From: an uncultured Veillonella sp.
GTDB lineage: Bacteria; Bacillota; Negativicutes; Veillonellales; Veillonellaceae
NCBI RefSeq assembly: GCF_934230905.1
Contig: NZ_CAKQFJ010000007.1
Location: forward strand, 1 to 64,000
Direction of reading: 5' to 3'
Length of the DNA stretch: 64,000 bases
Below are positions 57,759 through 64,000 of this stretch, in pieces. Under the pieces are notes generated by a model. The model was not told the origin of the DNA. It saw only the letters and a program-made list of their open reading frames with translations, and made no database searches. Numbering within the stretch: the first letter of the stretch is position 1; each line of letters starts with the position of its first letter. A program made the translations under genes and the position numbers.

Positions 57759-58967
57759 ATGTTTAGCTTTCAAAGTGAGTTATTATTACGTTTACAGAAA
57801 CAATTTGTATCTGAACATGAGGCTGAATTCAAATCTATTGAGGATTTGATAGAATCATTTATGACTCAATATAATCGTGGTGATTTTAATGATACGATAG
57901 AAATGAAATTACGTGATTTATACGAGGCTGCAAAAGAGGCTGATACGACTGAGGAATCAAAGAAATTGTACAATAAGATTCTTACATTATGCCCTGACGA
58001 AGTAGATGCTAAACGGGAACTGATAGCTCTTGAGTTGCATCCAAGCTTTCAACTTCATCAGCTAAAACAGCTAGTAGAATCGTTGAAAAAGCCTAAGAAA
58101 ATGGATTGGCATATAATAGAGGCGCGTCCTTATATGCGCTGCCTCATCGACATGGGGATGATATATTTAGAATATAATATGTATAATGATGCGATTGCAT
58201 GCTTTACGCCTGTCTTTCACGGGGACAAGCAAGATCATTCGGGATTTCTTGTGTATATGATGGTTGCTTGTTGTGGTGCCGCCAACTGGGATTGCGGCCG
58301 CAAGGTGTACCAACGCTATCTTGCATGTTGCGATGATATACAAAATGCATTTAATCAGGCGCCAGATATCATGTTGCCGATGCATATGCTGTATATTTTA
58401 TTGGCTTTGCAGTGTGGTGAAAGTAAGATTGCCCATGATGTATTAGCAGATCTTGTAGACGAATATGAAGATATTGATTGGTTATTACAAGATGCAACGC
58501 GGTGGAACGATTTTGTAGAAGACCATTTAGAGACCATTATGTATATGGTAGACCAAGTGATTGACATTGATTTCGATCCACGGGAATTAATAAGCTTATA
58601 TATTGCTATCTCATTTTTACCGACTCAATTGGTGAATTTTGAAAGCCCATTATGGCAGACTTTATATGATGCGTATGAACGTGTTACCGGTCTAATTGTT
58701 GTGAATCGGTACTCTAATGATAGTTATATGGGAAAATGCGAGGCAGTTCATGTGAGTCCCGTAGAGGTTGCTAAAGAAGGGGCTGTGCGTAGCAATCCGG
58801 TATATGACAATATACGGTTTGGTGCACAGATTACACTTTCACAAGCTGGCCTATACACAGTAGGTGATTTTAAAACAATTACTAAACAAGAAGTATTAAT
58901 GCTACCGGGCATTGGTAAAAAAACGGTGGAACAACTAGAGCATAATGGTGTTATATTTAAAGCCTAA
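57759..58967 (+). CDS. TPR-like protein ending in an RNAP alpha-CTD-like domain
   Basis: A 402-residue cytoplasmic protein. Residues 1 to about 330 are helical and suggest TPR-like repeats (LYNKILTLCPDEVDAKRELI; YLEYNMYNDAIACF). Residues about 345-402 read NIRFGAQITLSQAGLYTVGD then VLMLPGIGKKTVEQLEHNG, like the helix-hairpin-helix C-terminal domain of RNA polymerase alpha. Such a domain could bind DNA or protein, so a transcription-related role is possible, but the full architecture is unknown to me. AAGGAGA precedes the ATG. Confidence 0.6.
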   Translation: MFSFQSELLLRLQKQFVSEHEAEFKSIEDLIESFMTQYNRGDFNDTIEMKLRDLYEAAKEADTTEESKKLYNKILTLCPDEVDAKRELIALELHPSFQLHQLKQLVESLKKPKKMDWHIIEARPYMRCLIDMGMIYLEYNMYNDAIACFTPVFHGDKQDHSGFLVYMMVACCGAANWDCGRKVYQRYLACCDDIQNAFNQAPDIMLPMHMLYILLALQCGESKIAHDVLADLVDEYEDIDWLLQDATRWNDFVEDHLETIMYMVDQVIDIDFDPRELISLYIAISFLPTQLVNFESPLWQTLYDAYERVTGLIVVNRYSNDSYMGKCEAVHVSPVEVAKEGAVRSNPVYDNIRFGAQITLSQAGLYTVGDFKTITKQEVLMLPGIGKKTVEQLEHNGVIFKA

Positions 58968-58984
58968 GATGTGACTTGAGTTCA

Positions 58985-59030
58985 CTAGCTATCCAAGGAT
59001 AACAAAGGGCTATTTGTCTTTTCCATAACT
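58985..59030 (+). repeat. Relic of the holin-like toxin locus
   Basis: CACTAGCTATCCAAGGATAA and GGGCTATTTGTCTTTTCC match 61887-61925 closely. In the intact locus this region lies at the toxin's 3' end and in its antisense RNA. Here the second hairpin arm and the toxin are absent. Confidence 0.6.
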
Positions 59031-59035
59031 AAAAC

Positions 59036-59155
59036 AATCCCCTTGATGAGTATCTAGGTACTCTTATCAAGGGGATTTTAAATTAGAACAGGCCTGTTCT
59101 AATTTTCAGGAGAGGTGTTAATGGGCTCAGCCAATACTACAGTCCTGTACTAATT
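59036..59155 (+). terminator. Terminator plus palindrome-pair repeat, copy 2
   Basis: The AATCCCCTTGAT / ATCAAGGGGATT stem (59036-59047, 59066-59077) ends the preceding gene. TTAGAACAGGCCTGTTCTAA (59083-59102) follows, then GGAGAGGTGTTAA and TACAGTCCTGTA (59138-59149). Confidence 0.75.
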
Positions 59156-59246
59156 TTATTTCTCTCATATTTACAAACAACAAATTATAAATTATAATTT
59201 AAGATAATTTATGATTTGTTTATATTGTGAGAGTGAGAGGACTTTT

Positions 59247-61547
59247 ATGAGACATGTAAGTAAAGCAAAGCTATCGCTAGCTGTAGCGCTGACGATTGCT
59301 GGATCTGTAATGCCTAATATGATGGTAGATGCGGCGTATACCGCTCCGTATACTAATAATGCAGATATCGTAGCTAACAGTGATGATATGATACGTGTAT
59401 TCCCAGAATACGATAAAAATATATCTTCTATAGTAGCGAATGGTGGTATGGTTATTATTGAAGATGGACGTTCTCATATTGGTTATGGTCATAGTGCATT
59501 TGCTACTAGTAAAAATGGTGGTACCATTACATTGAAAGAAGGTGTGTATTATTCTGGTAGCGTGAGTACACCTGTTGCTCTTGCTCAAGGCGGCGCAATT
59601 AATATAGGCGTTCAGGACCAAGATGGCCAGTTTACGGGTGATAAAATATTCGTTGAAGGCGATGTTATAGTTAAAAATGATCCAATTCATAGCTCAACCA
59701 TTAATATCGGTATAGATGGTGAGGAATCCAATTGGTCTGGGCTAGCTTTCAATTTATCTGATGAAAATAGGCGAAATTTTAATAATATCAATGTGTTCCT
59801 TGGTGAAAGAGGGGATTGGGAGCTTTTGTATCAAGGCGGCCTTAGTGGCACTAACCTTGATAGCAGTACGATGCCTAGCCGTGTACATCGACTCGTTGGC
59901 TCTACGAATCGTAATTTCCAAAATATGGTAGAGCAAAATGAGCATAATAAACTCTATATTGATAAGCTCGAAGGCCATGTGAATTTTATTTATGATCCTA
60001 ATGAGGAATATGCAGATACCGAGGATCCAGAATATACACCGCCAACCACAACATATAATGGTTTAACGGCTGATTCCTTCTGGGGTGGTGATATTCATAT
60101 CACAAGTGCAGCCCCTAATTCTGGCGCTCATCTATACACCAGCCGCAAAGGACTAGACTTGTCTACTGAGGATAATGTAAATAAGGTTTTAGATAACCTT
60201 GCACATAAGGTGTATTACCATAATTATGTGACTGGTGAAAGAAACCTTGAAGGCACAGTAGCTATTGCCTCTGAAGGTGCTGAGTCTGGACGTTTTAAGG
60301 TATTAACGTCTGGCTATGCTAAAGAAGGTGCTATTACATGGCAAGCCGATCAAAACGGACAAGGTAAATATGTATATGATAATACAACAGTAACACCTAC
60401 ACCGCAACCGACGCCAACACCAACACCAGCGCCACAACCGGTACCAACGCCACAACCGACACCAACGCCACAACCGGCGCCAACACCAGCGCCACAACCG
60501 ATACCAACGCCGGCTCCAACACCGGCACCAGCGCCAACACCGGCGCCACAACCGGCACCAGCGCCAACACCGGCACCACAACCGGCACCAGCGCCTACTC
60601 CAACACCGCAACCTGCACCACAACCGGTGCCAACCCCAACACCTGCTCAAACAACGGCATATGATACTCCGCATATGCGTGGCGCTCGTTCTGCGATTAT
60701 GAGTAATATCAACGGCTGGCGCACATTAACAAATATGTATCGCCCTCGTGCATTGCAACAAGGTGCAACAACAGGTATTTGGGCTCATATCGGTGGCGGT
60801 CAATACAGCTATGATGCACAAGGTATTGATACCGACACAACCTATACACGCATTCAAGGTGGTTACGATGCTAAAACTAGCAGCGGCTGGACCGTAGGCG
60901 GTCAAGTGTCTTACCTTCGTGGTCACGATGATTATGTGTTCAATGGCTCTGGCAAAGAAAAGGCCTTAGCTGTTGGTGCATATGGTTTGAAAGACCTTGG
61001 CCGAGATCAATACATTCAACTTGAATCCCAAGTTGGTCGCGTAACGAATACTTTCACAGCTCGTAATGAAATTGGTGAAAGCCTATCTGGCGAAACGAAG
61101 GCTAATGCATACACTATCGGCGCTCGCTATGGTAAGACTGTGAGGTTACAAAATGGTGTATACATCGAACCTCAAGCACAATTGAGCTATACTCACTTTG
61201 GTGGAGATAGCTTTAATGCAGGCACTATGCATGTAGACCAAGCTGGCGTTAGCAGCACTGCTGGCGGTCTTGGCCTTGAAATTGGCAAGACCTTTGGCGC
61301 AGGCAGTATCTATACTCGTGTCGGCGTTAACCATGCCTTTTCTGGTTCGGTGAAAACTACATACACAAGTGGTTCCACTGTAAAATCCACAGAACAAGAC
61401 CTTAAAGGCACATGGACTGATCTTGCATTCGGTGGCCGCTATGGCATCAATGTTAACAATAGCCTTTATGCTGATATTAGCACCGGATTATCTGGTGACT
61501 ATAAAGCAGGATGGTCTGTGAACGCTGGATTTACACATAAATTCTAA
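59247..61547 (+). CDS. Autotransporter with proline-rich linker
   Basis: A 766-residue type V secreted protein. A signal peptide of about 30 residues ends VDAA. The passenger, about 350 residues, has beta-helix-like repeats. A linker of about 85 residues is built from PT, PA and PQ repeats (DNA 60391-60650). The C-terminal autotransporter barrel (about residues 495-766) includes [17 protein letters not shown] and ends [10 protein letters not shown]. The passenger could mediate adhesion. The proline linker may span the cell surface. I start at ATG 59247 after GAGAGGA. Confidence 0.88.
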   Translation: MRHVSKAKLSLAVALTIAGSVMPNMMVDAAYTAPYTNNADIVANSDDMIRVFPEYDKNISSIVANGGMVIIEDGRSHIGYGHSAFATSKNGGTITLKEGVYYSGSVSTPVALAQGGAINIGVQDQDGQFTGDKIFVEGDVIVKNDPIHSSTINIGIDGEESNWSGLAFNLSDENRRNFNNINVFLGERGDWELLYQGGLSGTNLDSSTMPSRVHRLVGSTNRNFQNMVEQNEHNKLYIDKLEGHVNFIYDPNEEYADTEDPEYTPPTTTYNGLTADSFWGGDIHITSAAPNSGAHLYTSRKGLDLSTEDNVNKVLDNLAHKVYYHNYVTGERNLEGTVAIASEGAESGRFKVLTSGYAKEGAITWQADQNGQGKYVYDNTTVTPTPQPTPTPTPAPQPVPTPQPTPTPQPAPTPAPQPIPTPAPTPAPAPTPAPQPAPAPTPAPQPAPAPTPTPQPAPQPVPTPTPAQTTAYDTPHMRGARSAIMSNINGWRTLTNMYRPRALQQGATTGIWAHIGGGQYSYDAQGIDTDTTYTRIQGGYDAKTSSGWTVGGQVSYLRGHDDYVFNGSGKEKALAVGAYGLKDLGRDQYIQLESQVGRVTNTFTARNEIGESLSGETKANAYTIGARYGKTVRLQNGVYIEPQAQLSYTHFGGDSFNAGTMHVDQAGVSSTAGGLGLEIGKTFGAGSIYTRVGVNHAFSGSVKTTYTSGSTVKSTEQDLKGTWTDLAFGGRYGINVNNSLYADISTGLSGDYKAGWSVNAGFTHKF

Positions 61548-61593
61548 GATATGTTTACCTAAAATAATCTGAGAATATAGTCGATATATAAAT

Positions 61594-61647
61594 AGCCCCA
61601 GAGTACTAACAGCTGTATATATTAGCTGTTAGTACTCTGGGGCTTTT
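61594..61647 (+). terminator. Terminator after the autotransporter
   Basis: A perfect 21-bp stem (61594-61614 and 61624-61644; right arm begins AGCTGTTAGTACTC), followed by TTTT. Confidence 0.9.
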
Positions 61648-61668
61648 ATAAATATGGTCTCTTTAGAA

Positions 61669-61743
61669 TTAGAACAGGCCTGTTCTAATTTCTAGGAGAG
61701 GTGTTAAGAGGTCTCTCCAATACTACAGGCCTGTACTAATTTA
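61669..61743. repeat. Palindrome-pair repeat, copy 3
   Basis: TTAGAACAGGCCTGTTCTAA (61669-61688), then GGAGAGGTGTTAA and the second palindrome TACAGGCCTGTA (61724-61735). The palindrome here extends two bases further on each side. A degraded copy (TTAGAACACGCCTGTAGTAA) lies near 62154-62173. Confidence 0.75.
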
Positions 61744-61777
61744 TGAAACATCATATATGTATTGAGTTCATTTGAAT

Positions 61778-61806
61778 TTGACGATATATATAATTATCTT
61801 TATAAT
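61778..61806 (+). promoter_or_regulatory. Near-consensus promoter for antisense RNA of the holin-like toxin
   Basis: TTGACG (61778-61783), 17-nt spacer and TATAAT (61801-61806). It points towards the 3' end of the minus-strand toxin gene. Confidence 0.75.
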
Positions 61807-61812
61807 ATAAGA

Positions 61813-61940
61813 AGATAGTCAGACGAGTAGTTCCGTCAGGCTCATCTCAAGAAGTATAAAAGTGATGAAATGGCCTTTCAGTTACCTAGCTATTTTAGGA
61901 TAACGAAGGGCTATTTGTCTTTTCCAAGACAAATAAGAGC
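61813..61940 (+). ncRNA. Antisense antitoxin RNA candidate of the holin-like toxin
   Basis: Start inferred from the promoter at 61778. The RNA would run convergently into the toxin gene and overlap its last codons. A perfect 10-bp stem, TATTTGTCTT and AAGACAAATA (61912-61921, 61926-61935), with a TTCC loop is the only obvious 3' structure; a T run is lacking, so the end is uncertain. Confidence 0.5.
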
Positions 61941-62012
61941 CACAAGTGCACCAAAGGCAATAACAACAGTCATCACCTCTAGAATTATCATGATTAACTC
62001 ATAATCACTCAT
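61911..62012 (-). CDS. Holin-like type I toxin peptide
   Basis: A 33-residue peptide, MSDYELIMIILEVMTVVIAF followed by GALVALICLGKDK: short N-terminus, one membrane helix and a basic tail, the build of putative holin-like type I toxins. GGGAGGGGTG precedes the ATG at 62012. Its promoter is near consensus: TTGCTT (62095-62100) and TATAAT (62072-62077) with a 17-nt spacer on the minus strand. An opposed promoter at 61778 supplies the antisense RNA. Confidence 0.65.
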   Translation of the reverse strand: MSDYELIMIILEVMTVVIAFGALVALICLGKDK

Positions 62013-62071
62013 AGAGCACCCCTCCCTCCATTAACGAAGAGAGGCCCAACCTCGCCGACTATCTTAGGTCA

Positions 62072-62100
62072 ATTATAATGCGAACATATGAGTTAAGCAA
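62072..62100 (-). promoter_or_regulatory. Promoter of the holin-like toxin
   Basis: Minus-strand TTGCTT (62095-62100), 17-nt spacer, TATAAT (62072-62077). It leaves a 5' leader of about 50 nt before the toxin start. Confidence 0.75.
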
Positions 62101-62388
62101 TAAGTATCTATAAATACAGATATATGAATTAAAGGAAAATATGGATTTTAAATTAGAACACGCCTGTAGTAATTCCCAATAGGCATATCTCAGGAACGCA
62201 ATCTCAGAAAATGTGGTATAATAAGTTGTTAAATCGTATACAATCATTTTATACTTACATAATCTACCTACCATTAGTATGTATTAATGTATATATATAG
62301 GTACTATTTATATAATACGTATTAAGGTGCGACTCATATAGTACATATAGTATTAGTGTTAGGTAGTATTTCATATTGAGGAGGCCTC

Positions 62389-63057
62389 ATGTTTCAACGT
62401 ATATGTGCAGTGGCTATGTTTGTAGCAGCGCTGTTTATATCTGTTATACCCAATGCCGATGCTCGGCAAGATATTTATGCTTTCACCTATAATGGTAATA
62501 ACTGGTATGTGGACCGTGATTCTGTTGATCGCAGTAAACCGGATGGGTTATTGCATTTTACGGTGTATACTATGATTGGTTTGCGCTATGATGTGGCCAG
62601 TGGTAGTGAATATTATAATGCCGATGTATATTATTATGATCAAAAATTATCTACCGAAGGTGGTCAATTATTGTATCGAAATCCAGGTATCTTGGCAGCG
62701 ACTCGTGTGGCACGTCAACAACCAGATGCACCTAAAAAAGCGCCAAAACCAGTGGTGGCACAACAAACGACAGCACCATCTGTAGCGGCTCAAACAGCTA
62801 TGCAAGCTGTTACACCTCAAACGGCACCTCAACCTATCATCGCTAAGGCTTTGTCGACACCAGTTCAAACACCGATACCTGCTAATGGTCCTGTAAGAGT
62901 TAACACACAAGTACCAATTGTATTACCGACAGGTCCAGTGAAAAAGGTAGCGGCTAAAACAGTGATGACACTTCATAAAACGCCGCAACAAACAACTAAT
63001 GAATCTGATGAAAATGAGACAAATGGTACGCATTATGTTAGTTGGACAAATAAATAA
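62389..63057 (+). CDS. Secreted protein of unknown function
   Basis: A 222-residue protein. The signal peptide is FVAALFISVIPNADA, with cleavage likely after ADA. A mature N-terminal domain of about 85 residues is rich in tyrosine (YAFTYNGNNWYVDRDSVDRS, then YNADVYYYDQK). From about residue 110 it is a low-complexity A/P/Q/T-rich tail. I do not recognise the domain. The 330 bp upstream hold only the toxin promoter and a degraded palindrome repeat. TTGAGGAGG precedes the ATG. Confidence 0.7.
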   Translation: MFQRICAVAMFVAALFISVIPNADARQDIYAFTYNGNNWYVDRDSVDRSKPDGLLHFTVYTMIGLRYDVASGSEYYNADVYYYDQKLSTEGGQLLYRNPGILAATRVARQQPDAPKKAPKPVVAQQTTAPSVAAQTAMQAVTPQTAPQPIIAKALSTPVQTPIPANGPVRVNTQVPIVLPTGPVKKVAAKTVMTLHKTPQQTTNESDENETNGTHYVSWTNK

Positions 63058-63125
63058 TGTAAACGCATAATACAAAGAGCCTGTAACGTTTCCTAACTCG
63101 TAGCTCTTACTCTATGTGATTTTTG

Positions 63126-63196
63126 AACACTGCTATCTAGATATATGTATGCTGAAATTATATTAGCTATATATGTTTAGATGGCAGTGTTTTATT
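63126..63196 (+). terminator. Terminator after the secreted protein gene
   Basis: AACACTGC (63126-63133) pairs with GCAGTGTT (63185-63192), with an imperfect extension through ATCTAGATATATG and ATATATGTTTAGAT, followed by a T-rich tail. The rest of 63058-63372 shows no gene. Confidence 0.65.
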
Positions 63197-63372
63197 TTAT
63201 CGTCATTAGTACATCACTAGTTTGATGAGACATTGATGAGGCATTAATGAAACAAATGGTATATAATACAAGTATATAAGTGGTAACCATAGACGTATGA
63301 CTGGGACGGCATAGGTCTAAATGTATTGATGTATTAATTGATGTATAGTTGAGTTATAGAAGGTAGAGAGAA

Positions 63373-64000
63373 ATGAAACAGTTTGTAAAAAGGCTGTTGT
63401 ACGGAGTATTAATCGTATCTACGGTATGCACTCTTTCTGGATGCAATCGGGAGGAAACCTCTACAACGGTACATGCTGATCGTGGTCCTGTAGGGTATAA
63501 GGCGATTGCGGCTATGAATGCGTCGGCTGCAGAAAAGGCTGAACAAAGTGTGCGTACTATGTCACGAGAGGATAAGATAGGTCAATTATTGTTTGTTGGT
63601 CTTCAAGGCACTACATTGGAGGAGCCTCAAAAGGATATCATGCGTAAATATCGGGTAGGCGGTATTTTGCTTGATAATGATAATATGGTATCTAAGGAGC
63701 AAGTACGGACTTTCACACAAGGTATACGCGACAATGCGAATGTTTCGAGTTTGATGCCTCCGTTTATCGCTATGAATCGGGAACGTATGCAGTATCGACC
63801 TAGCTTAATGCTGCCTTGGATACAGCCTAAGATACTATCTAAGCAAGGCCTTGATGCGGTATCTAGTTTGGCGACGCGTACGGCCATTGAGATGCGTGAC
63901 TTAGGGTTCAATCTTAATTTGGGTGTGATGGTAAATACCCATTCGTTCTATTCGTATACGGATGATGTTGATCGAGCGGCACGGATTGGTGAAATCATTA
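63373..64000 (+). CDS. GH3/NagZ-like lipoprotein, 5' part
   Basis: The gene runs off the window after about 209 codons. A lipoprotein signal peptide ends TLSGC, giving lipidation at that cysteine. MSREDKIGQLLFVGL and KYRVGGILLDNDNM, followed by RDLGFNLNLGVMV, match the beta-N-acetylhexosaminidase (GH3) barrel. The usual IDQEGG segment reads AMNRERMQYRP here, so substrate binding may be altered. The catalytic part lies outside the window. AGGTAGAGAG precedes the ATG. Confidence 0.72.
   Translation, partial: MKQFVKRLLYGVLIVSTVCTLSGCNREETSTTVHADRGPVGYKAIAAMNASAAEKAEQSVRTMSREDKIGQLLFVGLQGTTLEEPQKDIMRKYRVGGILLDNDNMVSKEQVRTFTQGIRDNANVSSLMPPFIAMNRERMQYRPSLMLPWIQPKILSKQGLDAVSSLATRTAIEMRDLGFNLNLGVMVNTHSFYSYTDDVDRAARIGEII

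Noticed and set aside
60390..60650. Possible CRISPR or tandem-repeat array
   Set aside because: The repeats are in-frame CCA/ACA/CAA codon patterns of a protein linker; there are no unique spacers.
60303..60674. Minus-strand frame rich in W, R and C opposite the autotransporter linker
   Set aside because: It is the reverse reading of the proline-repeat DNA; low complexity explains the open frame.

Overview
The window looks like a chromosomal oriC segment from a Veillonella-type bacterium (Negativicutes, diderm Firmicutes). The evidence is low-GC DNA with Firmicute-like oriC gene order (rnpA-rpmH-oriC-dnaA-dnaN-yaaA-recF-dciA-remB-gyrB), combined with outer-membrane features: four SLH-porins of the OmpM type, an RND efflux pump, an autotransporter and lipooligosaccharide-type glycosyltransferases. 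The genus is an inference; no database was searched.

Layout. 0-3.5 kb: methionine/folate genes metH and metF. 3.8-11.5 kb: a minus-strand block, rsmG, mnmG, mnmE, jag, yidC, yidD, rnpA, rpmH. 11.5-14.4 kb: oriC, with DnaA boxes on both sides of dnaA and two large inverted repeats. 14.4-22.3 kb: dnaN, yaaA, recF, a zinc-ribbon-extended dciA, remB, gyrB, a lysP-like permease and a ybjQ-like gene; gyrA does not follow gyrB. 22.6-28.6 kb: RND pump plus membrane-fusion lipoprotein, and a CorC/HlyC-type protein. 28.9-31.1 kb: a methyltransferase, a tiny Fst-like toxin locus with convergent antisense RNA, and a lysine-rich protein. 31.1-47.4 kb: a plus-strand surface-glycan locus with GT25, a putative sialyltransferase, neuB-neuC-neuA (CMP-sialic acid synthesis), two LtaS-like sulfatase-fold transferases, a PIG-L deacetylase fusion, several glycosyltransferases, a VirK/YbjX-like gene and one pseudogene. 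47.5-57.5 kb: four ompM paralogues, interrupted after the first by an accessory insert (HEPN-like protein, IS200-type tnpA, AbiL-like AAA ATPase + RloB pair). 57.7-64 kb: a TPR-like protein ending in an RNA-polymerase-alpha-CTD-like domain, an autotransporter, a second type I toxin/antisense candidate, a secreted protein and the start of a GH3-like lipoprotein.

The most unusual signals are non-coding. A core of about 52 bp, seven full copies plus a fragment, is scattered over the first 27 kb. Each full copy is enclosed by long complementary arms whose sequence differs at every locus, and several arms begin at a neighbouring gene's stop codon. One copy sits at the centre of a nested palindrome of about 330 bp beside oriC. 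The toxin locus at 29.6 kb carries direct repeats that place the complement of its own translation-start region inside a convergent antisense RNA, as in Fst/par systems. Two further loci (22.6 and 28.7 kb) carry related antitoxin-like RNAs with no toxin visible. A different holin-like toxin with an opposed near-consensus promoter lies at 61.8-62.1 kb.
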